This document shows, one piece after another, positions 52,980-61,369 of a stretch of DNA of 64,000 nucleotides. Every line of letters begins with the position of its first letter. Position 1 is the first letter of the stretch. The translations under genes were made by a program, and so were the position numbers. Below the pieces are notes generated by a model that saw only the letters and a program-made list of their open reading frames with translations, made no database searches and was not told the origin of the DNA. The stretch lies in contig NZ_JABAIM010000005.1 of NCBI RefSeq assembly GCF_012641365.1, forward strand, positions 141,287-205,286. Direction: 5' to 3'. The DNA is from Leeia aquatica. Its GTDB lineage: Bacteria; Pseudomonadota; Gammaproteobacteria; Burkholderiales; Leeiaceae.

Positions 52980-54131
52980 TTAGCGTGTAACGACCTTGAC
53001 CGTATCGCCGTCATTGAGGAAGCCGCCACCGCTGGCAACCACCTGACTGGTAGCCGGTAGCCCCGACACCTCGACACGGCCACTCAATTGCTGTCCGGCC
53101 TGCACCCGTTGCAGATGAATGCGGTTCTTGGCCTGCAGCACAAACACATGTGCGAAGCCATCCCGCAGCACAATGGCGCTGCCCGGCAAGGTCAGGCTCG
53201 TACGGGTGCCCACCTGTAGCTCCCCTTTGACGAACATGCCTGGCTTGAGCTTGCCGAGCGCCGGGTCGGTGCTCGGAATGTCGATGAAGACCTGCACATT
53301 GCGGCTTTGCGCATCTACCACGGGTGATACCTGCCGTACCGTACCGGTCTGTACCGTGCCGTCCGGCCCGGCCAGGCGAGCGGTTTGACCGGGACGTACC
53401 CGCACACTCTCCGTCGCGGTCACATCGGCTCGCCATTCCAGCCGGCTCTGCCGGACCATGCGCACCAGCTCTACCCCTGGTTGCCCGACGCTGCCCAGGG
53501 TAGCCGGGCGGGCGCTGATCACACCATGGTCCGGGGCGAGCACACGGGTACGCGCCAGCCGTAGCTGCACGGTCTGCAGCTGCGCACGAGCGGTTTGGCG
53601 GCGGGCATCGGCCATCTGTTCTTGCGCCAGAAACTGGCTGACCTGCTGTGCGCTCATGGCGCCCGTCTTATCGACCTGTCGTGCACGGTTGGCATTGTCC
53701 CTCGCCTCCCGGTATGCGGTTTCCGCCTCATTGACGGCCGCCGAGGCTTGCTTCAACTCCGCCTGTACCGTCTGCTCATCAAAGCGGGCCAGCAACTGCC
53801 CCTTGCGCACCACATCCCCGACCGACACCGGCAGCTCAACCAGCCGCAGCCCCTGCAGCTCGGTACTGACAGCCAGCTCTTGCCATGCCGCAATACTGCC
53901 ATTGGCACGGATGATGTCCGGCATGTTCACGACTGTGGGTTGCGTGACTGTGACTGCCAGCGCAGGGCGCGGAGGCGGGGCAGCAGGTTTCTCCTGCCCG
54001 GATTGGCCGCATGCGCCCAGCAAGGCTGTCATCATGGCCAGCCCTCCCAAGGTGGCCCACGCCAATGGTCGCATCTGGCGTGGCGAAACCGTCTGCTGTG
54101 GGTCACCCGGCTCGCTGCTGTTGAACAACAT
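52980..54131 (-). CDS. RND efflux periplasmic adaptor (lipoprotein)
   Basis: This 383-residue membrane fusion protein links the RND pump to the outer-membrane channel. A basic/hydrophobic N-terminus ends in a lipobox (LLGACGQ), followed by biotinyl-lipoyl halves (LPVSVGDVVRKGQLLARFDEQ and LAPDHGVISARPATLGSVGQ) around a coiled coil (about 105-165), and a beta-barrel domain. ATG 54131 is preceded by AGGAG eight bases away, so it is preferred over ATG 54149. Confidence 0.92.
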   Translation of the reverse strand: MLFNSSEPGDPQQTVSPRQMRPLAWATLGGLAMMTALLGACGQSGQEKPAAPPPRPALAVTVTQPTVVNMPDIIRANGSIAAWQELAVSTELQGLRLVELPVSVGDVVRKGQLLARFDEQTVQAELKQASAAVNEAETAYREARDNANRARQVDKTGAMSAQQVSQFLAQEQMADARRQTARAQLQTVQLRLARTRVLAPDHGVISARPATLGSVGQPGVELVRMVRQSRLEWRADVTATESVRVRPGQTARLAGPDGTVQTGTVRQVSPVVDAQSRNVQVFIDIPSTDPALGKLKPGMFVKGELQVGTRTSLTLPGSAIVLRDGFAHVFVLQAKNRIHLQRVQAGQQLSGRVEVSGLPATSQVVASGGGFLNDGDTVKVVTR

Positions 54132-54166
54132 TTTCGGTACTCCTGACATGTTTCAATCCAGTCCAG

Positions 54167-55603
54167 TTAACGAGGCTGCTGACGCATATGGGTCCAATCG
54201 CCGCCCGTTGCTTTATACAAGGCGATCCAGTAGCTGACCCGTTCACGCTGCAGCTGTGCCAGCGCCATTTCGGCGCCACGCCATTGGCGACGCGCCTCTT
54301 CCAGCTCCAGCTGGCTGACGCTTCCCGCCTTCCACAAAATATCGGTATTCCGGTACACCTGCTGATAGGCGCTCACGGCCTGCCGCAATTGCTGCTCGCG
54401 TATGCGGCTCCCTTCCAGCCGCACCAAGGCCTCTTCCACTTCACGCACCGCTTGCCGTACCAGACCTTGATAGGCGGCTACGCTTTGCTGGTAGCGGGCC
54501 TCTGCGGCCTCCTGTTGCGCCTTGAGCCGGCCCCCGTCGAACAGCGGGAAGCTGATGCTGGGGCCAAAGGACCAGCTGTTACCCTCAATGGTCGCACCAG
54601 CACTTCCTACCCGCAGGCGGCTGATGCTGCCCAGCAGCGACACCGAGGGGTAGCGTAAGGCTTCGGCCACCCCCACCGCGGAAGCGGCAGAACGAATGCC
54701 ATCTGCCGCAATGCGGATATCAGGCCGCTGCTGCAGCACATTGGCGGGAACGTCATCCACCACCAGTCCAGGCGGTTGTGGCTGGCCGGCATAGCCCACT
54801 GCCACCCAGTCACGTACATCACGCTCGGCAACCCCCGTCAGCGCGACCAGTCCCTTGATGGTCAGGTCGCGTGCAGATTGCAACTCCTGCAGCTGACTCT
54901 GGCCATTGGCCAGCGCGGCATCCAGATTCAACACATCGGTTGCCGACGACCATCCAGCCTGACGGCGTTTCTCAACCAGTAAATGCGTCTGCTGCAACGA
55001 ACGCTGCTGCTCTTGTTGCAGCAGGATTTGCTGTTCCAGGCTGCGCAGCATCACATAGGTATTCGCCACCTCGGCAGCCAGGCTGATGCGGGCATCGTGC
55101 CATTCGGCATCACGGGCCGACTGGGTGGCCAGGTAACTCTGCCGCGCTGCCGCCACCCCGCCAAACAGGTCCAGCTCCCAGCTGGCATCCAGCCCCAGGT
55201 TTTGTGTATGCAGGCGCTCGTTCGGCTGCTGCACTTCGTTGCGACTATGGGTATCCGAGCCATGCAGGGTCAGCCGGGGCCACAGTGCCGCGCCCGCAGC
55301 AGCAGCATCCGCCCTCGCCTCCTGAATACGCGCGGTTGCTTGCTGCAGGGACGGGCTGGATTGCTGCGCAGCCACCTGCAGACGCTGCAGCACGGCATCA
55401 TGCCAGCCTGCCCACCAATCTTGCAGCGCCACCACACGCTGTGGGTCCACCACCGGCTTGCTGGCCTCCCAGCGGGTGGCTTGCGGGTTCATTGTTGCTG
55501 CATCGGGCTGGGGGACTTGAACCGCACACCCCGTCAGCAATCCCACCACGATCAATCCCGTCATTTGCGGGCGTTGCACGACCCACTCCCCAAACCGCCT
55601 CAT
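54167..55603 (-). CDS. NodT-type efflux outer-membrane lipoprotein
   Basis: This 478-residue outer-membrane factor of the TolC/NodT family has a lipoprotein signal (GLLTGCAV), the two repeated OEP domains (about 70-255 and 275-455) with ALWPRLTLHGSD and RQSYLATQSARDAE, and SGLPATS-free C-terminus. It would form the exit channel of the RND pump. ATG 55603 is preceded by AGGAG. It is the first gene of the operon, divergent from tetR. Confidence 0.93.
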   Translation of the reverse strand: MRRFGEWVVQRPQMTGLIVVGLLTGCAVQVPQPDAATMNPQATRWEASKPVVDPQRVVALQDWWAGWHDAVLQRLQVAAQQSSPSLQQATARIQEARADAAAAGAALWPRLTLHGSDTHSRNEVQQPNERLHTQNLGLDASWELDLFGGVAAARQSYLATQSARDAEWHDARISLAAEVANTYVMLRSLEQQILLQQEQQRSLQQTHLLVEKRRQAGWSSATDVLNLDAALANGQSQLQELQSARDLTIKGLVALTGVAERDVRDWVAVGYAGQPQPPGLVVDDVPANVLQQRPDIRIAADGIRSAASAVGVAEALRYPSVSLLGSISRLRVGSAGATIEGNSWSFGPSISFPLFDGGRLKAQQEAAEARYQQSVAAYQGLVRQAVREVEEALVRLEGSRIREQQLRQAVSAYQQVYRNTDILWKAGSVSQLELEEARRQWRGAEMALAQLQRERVSYWIALYKATGGDWTHMRQQPR

Positions 55604-55664
55604 TGCTGGCTCCTGTGCTCAATGCCTTTGCTGGTTCAGCTCATACCCTTCAGATCAGCCAAAG

Positions 55665-55721
55665 TGAACTGAACAGTTCAGTCAATCCTACATTGACCGA
55701 ACCGTTCAGTCAATATAGAAT
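55665..55721. promoter_or_regulatory. twin TetR operators over divergent efflux/tetR promoters
   Basis: Two 21-bp inverted repeats, centred at 55675 (half-sites TGAACTGAAC/GTTCAGTCAA) and 55703 (TTGACCGAAC/GTTCAGTCAA), are 28 bp apart. On the plus strand TTGACC (55693-55698) and TAGAAT (55716-55721), 17 bases apart, make the tetR promoter. On the minus strand TTGACT (55708-55713) and TAGGAT (55685-55690), also 17 apart, make the efflux promoter. A bound TetR dimer at either site would cover both. Confidence 0.75.
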
Positions 55722-55754
55722 AACTTCATGTAACCTTAATTGAGACTGCCCCCT

Positions 55755-55802
55755 ATGGATACGCGATTGTTTTCCAGCGCCCCCGCAGGCTTTGCCGGAT
55801 AA
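55755..55802 (+). other. short upstream reading frame before tetR
   Basis: ATG 55755 opens a 15-codon frame (MDTRLFSSAPAGFAG) ending with TAA at 55800-55802, across the first candidate start of tetR (TTG 55792) and eight bases before GTG 55810. No good ribosome-binding site precedes it, so translation is uncertain. Confidence 0.3.
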
Positions 55803-56454
55803 GCCCGCTGTGGAAAACCCAAGCTACAGCCTGCCCGTGCTACGCCCGGGCCTCAGCAAGGCCAAATACGACCAGATTCTGCGTGGCGCGCGTCAGGTCT
55901 TTCTGGAATCTGGTTACGGCAGCGCCAGCATGGACCGCATTGCGCGGGAAGCGGGCGTCTCCAAGGGCACGCTCTACAACTACTTTGCCAACAAGGAGAC
56001 CCTGTTCGCCACCATGATCCAGGGGGACTGCTATGATGCGACCAATGGCAGTCATAGCCATGACTGGCAGTTGGACCCACAACAGCCCTTAGGCGTGCTG
56101 ACCGAGTTTGGCATGCACATGGTGGAAGAGCTTCTCAACCGGGAACACATCACGTTCATCCGTATCGTGCTGGCCGAGGCCGTCAATTTTCCGGAGCTGG
56201 GGAAGATGGTGGAGGCCACCGGACCAGGTATGGCTGTCAGTGTACTGTCTGATTATTTAGGGCAGGTTAATCAGCTCGGTCAGTACCATTTCCCAGTATG
56301 CCCATTAGCAGCCGAACAATTCATGCAGCTCTGTGAGGCAGGCAGCTACCGACGAACCTTGTTGGCCTGGGATGCCCCCACCCGCGAGCAATTGACCCTG
56401 CAAGTTCATAGTGCGGTCCGGCTCTTCCTGCAGGGCCACCGGGTCGAGAGTTAA
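55792..56454 (+). CDS. TetR/AcrR family regulator of the efflux operon
   Basis: This repressor of up to 220 residues has an N-terminal helix-turn-helix (YDQILRGARQVFLESGYGSA, then REAGVSKGTLYNYFANKETLF) and a C-terminal ligand domain with a TetR_C-type helix bundle. TTG 55792 or GTG 55810 is the start; GTG gives a product of 214 residues and a more typical N-terminus. Divergent placement and the two operators imply autoregulation and control of the RND operon. Confidence 0.9.
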   Translation: MPDKPAVENPSYSLPVLRPGLSKAKYDQILRGARQVFLESGYGSASMDRIAREAGVSKGTLYNYFANKETLFATMIQGDCYDATNGSHSHDWQLDPQQPLGVLTEFGMHMVEELLNREHITFIRIVLAEAVNFPELGKMVEATGPGMAVSVLSDYLGQVNQLGQYHFPVCPLAAEQFMQLCEAGSYRRTLLAWDAPTREQLTLQVHSAVRLFLQGHRVES

Positions 56455-56459
56455 ACCCG

Positions 56460-57449
56460 TCAGTCCGCCTGCAAGGCGGCACGCAGGGACTCTGGCAGAC
56501 CGGTCAAGACCAGCCGGTCGTGCTGTCGCTCATAGATGACTTCGCCGCTGCGCAGGCTGCGGCGGTCGAACTCCAGCCGCCAGTGCTCTCCGGCCGCCTT
56601 GAAGCGCGTCAAAGGCTTCAGCGCGCGCCGGTCTGGCACAAAGCCATCGGTTACCGCCTGCTCTGCCAGTACCGTCTGCAAGCGGGCGGGCGCCTCAGGC
56701 CAGCTCTGCTGGATCAGTTCATCCAGCGCCAACGGCGCACCGCGCTCGCCCAGCGCCTCCAGTGCGCCATGCATCTGTGCAAACACCTGATCGCGCTGCT
56801 CCGCAGGAACCGCCTCTTCCTCTGCAAAACGGGTCAGGCCCTGCACCAGCTTCTGCGTCTCTTTCAGCGGCACCATGACGTCTTCACACCCTAACAGACG
56901 CTTGAAACCCGGACTGCCATCGCCCCGCCCTCGCAGGAAGCCAATGCAGCGCTCGGTACCTTGCTGCCAGCCGGTCAGATCAATCCGCCCGGCCAGCTGA
57001 ATCGACGGCAGGTCCAGCACCGACTGCACCTGCAAGTGCCCTTGCTGCATCTGCAGCACCTGCTTCTGTGGCAGCAAGGCCAACAGGATCACGTCGGAAG
57101 AACCTTGCTGCAGGCGGGCAAACATCAACCAATGACCCGGAACCGGCCCGCCCTGCAGACACTGCCTGGCGTGCCCATACCAGTGCTGGCACAACATCGC
57201 AAAGTCCAGCGACTGTGCCACGGCATGCGCCGTCAGCCAGCGCTTGACCTGGGCATCATCCAGTTCGCCAGGGCGACCGTATCCTTTGCCCAAGCGGCTG
57301 GTATATTGCTCCAGCACGCCTTCGAGTAAGGACTGCGCCTGATCTTGCTGAACATCCAGCGACAGCGCCACGCCATCATGGCCGGAAGCCAGCTCTGCCT
57401 CTGACAGGGGGAACAGTAACAGCTGGTGCAATTGCTGAACAGCAGACAT
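56460..57449 (-). CDS. nucleoid-associated protein YejK/NdpA
   Basis: This 329-residue homologue of YejK (NdpA), a nucleoid-associated protein near DNA gyrase/topoisomerase function, has CIGFLRGRGDGSPGFKRLLGC, then VMVPLKETQKLVQGLTRFA. E. coli YejK is 335 residues. ATG 57449 is preceded by AAGG; ATG 57485 is an alternative giving 12 extra residues. It is convergent with tetR, five bases apart. Confidence 0.88.
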   Translation of the reverse strand: MSAVQQLHQLLLFPLSEAELASGHDGVALSLDVQQDQAQSLLEGVLEQYTSRLGKGYGRPGELDDAQVKRWLTAHAVAQSLDFAMLCQHWYGHARQCLQGGPVPGHWLMFARLQQGSSDVILLALLPQKQVLQMQQGHLQVQSVLDLPSIQLAGRIDLTGWQQGTERCIGFLRGRGDGSPGFKRLLGCEDVMVPLKETQKLVQGLTRFAEEEAVPAEQRDQVFAQMHGALEALGERGAPLALDELIQQSWPEAPARLQTVLAEQAVTDGFVPDRRALKPLTRFKAAGEHWRLEFDRRSLRSGEVIYERQHDRLVLTGLPESLRAALQAD

Positions 57450-57675
57450 CAAAATACCTTCGTGAGAATCAGGATACTGCGACATTTTCCCATGTCCGCC
57501 CGGTTTTGTGGTTTTGACCTGCAACCGGCCCTGCAACAGCTTGATCGCATGCTGTTTTTTCCCCGAAAACCGCTGAAGGCTGGTAGGATGCTGTGCTGCC
57601 ATCATTGCGTACGGCAATAACCCATTATTTTGATGTACTGGCCCCCAATCGCAGCCCTGACCACTTATCAGATCG

Positions 57676-59298
57676 ATGTCCTACTCTCCCCTAGAGCTCG
57701 CTGGCAAGCATCAATCCGTTGAATCCTGCTGGGAAAGCTACCGGAAACGACCCGAGTTTGAAGGCTTTGTCGAGTTTGTCATCTCGCTCAACAGCCTCAC
57801 GGAATTTCTGCAGGACAAAGGTCTGGCCGGGCTGACTCATGCCGGGCAGTCGCTGGAGCAACTGGCGCTGAGCCTGTTTGGTGATGACAGCAATCACCCG
57901 CTGCCCGCGGAGGCTCAGGTTGAAATCTCGGGCCTGATGGCACGATTGTCGCAAGCCATGCAACAACACCTGGCCGACGTCAAGCTCCGCCAGGAACGGC
58001 GCGCCGTACACGGCGAGGCTGGGCCGGTAGCGGATGCGCCCGGCTTCCGCAGCATCTGGCTGCTCTCCAAACAGGCCGAGCGCTGGCAGGACATGCTGGC
58101 GCAGCTGGGCTACTTTGGCATGAAGGCCAGCAGCCACCATTATCACGAGCTGCCGCCAGTAATGGATGACATGCCGATGCTGCTGCTGGATGCAACAGGG
58201 TGTGAACTGGAGGAGTGGCAGCATCGGCTGGCAGCGCTGCGCGCGCAATTGCCGGCCTGCCGTATCATTGGCCTCTCCATGCGCGCGGAGTTCAATCTGC
58301 TGCAAAGCTCACTGGCCGGTGGCTGTGACATTTGCTTGCTGGAAGACACCCCGGTGGATCAGATCGTCGCTCGCCTGCTGGAGCTGGGTGAGCCGGTCGA
58401 TCTGGAGCCGTTCCGCATTCTGATCGTTGAAGATTCATTGACGGCAACCAAACTGGTACAGCGTGCGCTGGACGAGCGCCAGATCAGCACGCAGGCCATA
58501 CAGGACCCCAAGCAGGTGCTGCACGCCCTGCACCAGTTCAATCCGGAATTGATCCTGATGGACATGCATATGCCGGGTTGCACGGGGGTGGAGGCCACTC
58601 GCATCATTCGTCAGGACAATCACTACCTGTCCATCCCCATCGTTTACCTGTCCGGCGAGACCGACGTGGCCTTGCAGGTGGAGGCTTTGCGCTTGGGTGG
58701 CGATCTGTTCCTGACCAAACCGTTCAACCCGGTGTTTCTCAACGCCATAGTCAAGAGCAAGGTCGAGCGCTACCGTGCGCTGCGCCGCTCCATGTATCAC
58801 GACAGCCTGACCGGTTTGCTCAACCATACCAGCACGAAGACCTCACTGGAGGCCAGTCTGTCCAGCATGCTGGCACAGGGGCAGCCCATGACCATCGCCA
58901 TGATCGACATTGATCACTTCAAGCGGGTCAATGACACCTATGGCCATCCGATGGGGGATCAGGTCATCCGCAGCCTCGCCTGGCTGTTGCGCCAACGTCT
59001 GCGCAAGACCGATATCGTCGGGCGCTATGGCGGTGAGGAGTTCGTGGTCGGTCTGCCGGGCGTGGATGCTGCACAAGCACAGGGTATCCTGGATCGCATC
59101 CGCACCGATTTCGCCTGCATCCGGCACCCTTACCGTGATCAGCATTTCAGCGTCAGCTTCAGCGCCGGTGCCGCCGATCATACGATCTCAGGCGATGCTG
59201 AAGACCTGATCAATGCGGCCGATGAAGCCTTGTATCATGCCAAGCGCGAAGGCCGTAACCGCATCCACCTTGCCCGCCGCACCCCGAATGCGGCCTGA
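57676..59298 (+). CDS. diguanylate cyclase response regulator (pseudo-receiver, receiver, GGEEF)
   Basis: This 540-residue cytoplasmic PleD-like protein has a helical N-terminal region (about 1-105), a receiver-like domain without the usual acidic pocket (about 125-235; IWLLSKQ, MLLLDAT), a canonical receiver (about 245-365; ILIVEDS, phospho-Asp in LILMDMHMPG, YLSGETD, LTKPF), and a GGDEF domain (about 375-525) with RYGGEEF and I-site RKTD. It would make c-di-GMP after phosphorylation. The cognate kinase is not adjacent. Confidence 0.93.
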   Translation: MSYSPLELAGKHQSVESCWESYRKRPEFEGFVEFVISLNSLTEFLQDKGLAGLTHAGQSLEQLALSLFGDDSNHPLPAEAQVEISGLMARLSQAMQQHLADVKLRQERRAVHGEAGPVADAPGFRSIWLLSKQAERWQDMLAQLGYFGMKASSHHYHELPPVMDDMPMLLLDATGCELEEWQHRLAALRAQLPACRIIGLSMRAEFNLLQSSLAGGCDICLLEDTPVDQIVARLLELGEPVDLEPFRILIVEDSLTATKLVQRALDERQISTQAIQDPKQVLHALHQFNPELILMDMHMPGCTGVEATRIIRQDNHYLSIPIVYLSGETDVALQVEALRLGGDLFLTKPFNPVFLNAIVKSKVERYRALRRSMYHDSLTGLLNHTSTKTSLEASLSSMLAQGQPMTIAMIDIDHFKRVNDTYGHPMGDQVIRSLAWLLRQRLRKTDIVGRYGGEEFVVGLPGVDAAQAQGILDRIRTDFACIRHPYRDQHFSVSFSAGAADHTISGDAEDLINAADEALYHAKREGRNRIHLARRTPNAA

Positions 59299-59437
59299 CC
59301 CAGCCAACTGAGGTTTTCCCCTGAGCACCCGCACCCCACCCCGTACGGACAGCACACCGCTGGATCATTGGCTGACCCTGCTGGGCGCACGACTGGTACA
59401 GGGTGATGGTGTCGTCGCCCTGTCACTCGGCGGTACG

Positions 59438-61285
59438 GTGCAGGCAGGCTCGTATACTGTCCGCTACCAGCTGATCCCCGCCAATGGCACCCTGGCCAAA
59501 AGCGGCAAATGGCAAAAACTGGGGCCGGAAGGCCAGTATGAGCTGGTGCATTCCCGCTTCCCGCAGGATACAGCGCTCACCTTTCAGCGCGACGTGCAAG
59601 CCTTTGTGTTCAAGGCCATGCTGCTGGCAGAGCGTTTGGGCGTTGATGCCCTGCCGCACTTTTCCGCCCTGGTCAGCGATGTGCAGCTGGCGGCCCAGCG
59701 CTTCCAGGTGGTGGAAGAGCGGATAGAAGCCGCCGCAGAGCGTGCACGTGAGCAAGAAAATGCGGCACTGGCCCAGTCCTCAATCAAACTGGACCAATAC
59801 CCGGAAACCTTTATCGCCGCGCACCGGATGGCGCGCCGCTTCATTGCCGTGCTTGGTCCCACCAACTCGGGCAAGACCCACCGCGCCATGCAGGATCTGG
59901 CGCAGGCCGCCAGTGGCGTCTACCTGGCCCCACTGCGCTTGCTGGCGCTGGAGAACTTTGAGCGGCTAGAGGAGCAAGGCGTCGCCGTCAGCCTGATTAC
60001 CGGCGAAGAACAACGTTTAACCCCGGGTGCAACCCACGTTGCCAGCACCATCGAGATGCTGAATACCCGGCGCGTGGTCGAAGTCGCCATCATTGACGAA
60101 ATCCAGATGCTGGACGACCCCGACCGGGGCAGTGCCTGGACGGCTGCCGTCTGCGGCGCCCCCGCCGAGCGTGTCTATCTGGTCGGGGCGTTGAATGCCC
60201 GCCCCGCTATTGAGGCGCTCGCCCGCAGGCTGGGCTGCCCACTGGAAATCATCGAGCTGGAACGCAAGTCGCCACTCACGCTGGAGCCGCAACCGGTGCG
60301 CAGCATGGGTAATCTGCGCCGTGGTGATGCCGTCATCGCATTTTCCCGCAAGGACGTGCTGTACTGGCGGGATCAGATCACCGCTGCGGGCCTCTCTGTC
60401 GCCACCATTTACGGTAATCTGTCGCCCGAAGTGCGACGCGCTCAAGCCAAACGTTTCCGCGACGGCGAGGCCGATGTGCTGGTGGGTACCGACGCCATCG
60501 GCATGGGCTTGAATCTGCCGGTGTCCCGTATCGTGTTCACCACCGCCGAAAAATTCGATGGCAAGGAAGAAACGGTCCTCGAACCCTGGCTGGCACAGCA
60601 GATTGCCGGGCGTGCCGGGCGCTATGGCATGCACGAAGCGGGCTTTGTGGCGGGTTTCGATGACGGTACGCACCGCTTGCTGAAGCGTTTGCTCAAGGCA
60701 CGCATCGACCCCTTGCGCGACACCGGCTTCAAGGTTGCCCCCTCGCTTGACCAGCTGCAGCAAATCAGCCGTGCCACCGGTGAGCAGGGACTGGAAAAGC
60801 TGCTGAAGCTGTTCGCCCGCAACATCGACGTGAGCGACGACTTCTTCATCCCGGCCAATCTGGCTGAACAAGTGGAACGTGCCGCCTGGCTCGATGTACT
60901 GCCCCTGCCACTGGCAGAACGCTTGATGCTGTCACTGGTGCCGATTTCCACCCGCATCCCCCGGCTGAGTGACGCCCTGATGGGCTGGGCACGAGGGCTG
61001 GCCAAGCAACAAAGAATGCCTTTGCAGCAGGAAAACTGGCGTCATGCCCGCTTTCCGCTGCAAGCCGCTGAAGATGCCTGCAAGTGCTACTCCGCTTACG
61101 CTTGGCTCAGCTACCGCAAGCCCGAATACTTTCCAGATGGCGAAGCCGCCGTTGAACTGGCGCGCAGGGTCTCGGTAGAGATTGATGCCATGCTGCAGGC
61201 ACAGAATGCCAGAGTCCGTCCGCAACGCCACAGCCGTGACGCCAAGCCTCAACAGCAGCGCCGGTCACGCCATAAGCAGGGGTGA
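59438..61285 (+). CDS. SUV3-like RNA/DNA helicase (N-terminus probably extends upstream)
   Basis: This superfamily 2 helicase has Walker A VLGPTNSGKTHRA, DEIQ in AIIDEIQMLDD, and motifs V/VI ATIYGNLSPEVRRAQ, VGTDAIGMGLNLP and QIAGRAGRYG, matching SUV3. The first conventional start is GTG 59438 (615 residues), but the frame is open back to 59312 and the codons from 59321 read like protein (LDHWLTLLGARL). A CTG at 59321 with GAGG seven bases before could be the real start. The C-terminal tail is basic (RRSRHKQG). It may work in RNA turnover. Confidence 0.85.
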   Translation: MQAGSYTVRYQLIPANGTLAKSGKWQKLGPEGQYELVHSRFPQDTALTFQRDVQAFVFKAMLLAERLGVDALPHFSALVSDVQLAAQRFQVVEERIEAAAERAREQENAALAQSSIKLDQYPETFIAAHRMARRFIAVLGPTNSGKTHRAMQDLAQAASGVYLAPLRLLALENFERLEEQGVAVSLITGEEQRLTPGATHVASTIEMLNTRRVVEVAIIDEIQMLDDPDRGSAWTAAVCGAPAERVYLVGALNARPAIEALARRLGCPLEIIELERKSPLTLEPQPVRSMGNLRRGDAVIAFSRKDVLYWRDQITAAGLSVATIYGNLSPEVRRAQAKRFRDGEADVLVGTDAIGMGLNLPVSRIVFTTAEKFDGKEETVLEPWLAQQIAGRAGRYGMHEAGFVAGFDDGTHRLLKRLLKARIDPLRDTGFKVAPSLDQLQQISRATGEQGLEKLLKLFARNIDVSDDFFIPANLAEQVERAAWLDVLPLPLAERLMLSLVPISTRIPRLSDALMGWARGLAKQQRMPLQQENWRHARFPLQAAEDACKCYSAYAWLSYRKPEYFPDGEAAVELARRVSVEIDAMLQAQNARVRPQRHSRDAKPQQQRRSRHKQG

Positions 61286-61313
61286 TGGCCAGCATCGGCC
61301 CTGCCGATAGCGG

Positions 61314-61342
61314 TTTTCACCTCCGGCCAGCTTTCCTATACT
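61314..61342 (+). promoter_or_regulatory. candidate promoter of MCP/Cache gene
   Basis: TTTTCA (61314-61319) and TATACT (61337-61342) are 17 bases apart. The predicted start near 61349 leaves a short leader containing GGGAGG before the ATG. Confidence 0.5.
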
Positions 61343-61369
61343 GCCCTTTCCACACAGGGAGGGCATAGC

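Noticed and set aside
61303..61310. GCCGATAG, like the -10 of flagellar sigma-28 promoters, before the chemoreceptor-like gene
   Set aside because: No TAAA-type -35 lies about 15 bases upstream; a sigma-70 promoter further downstream fits better.
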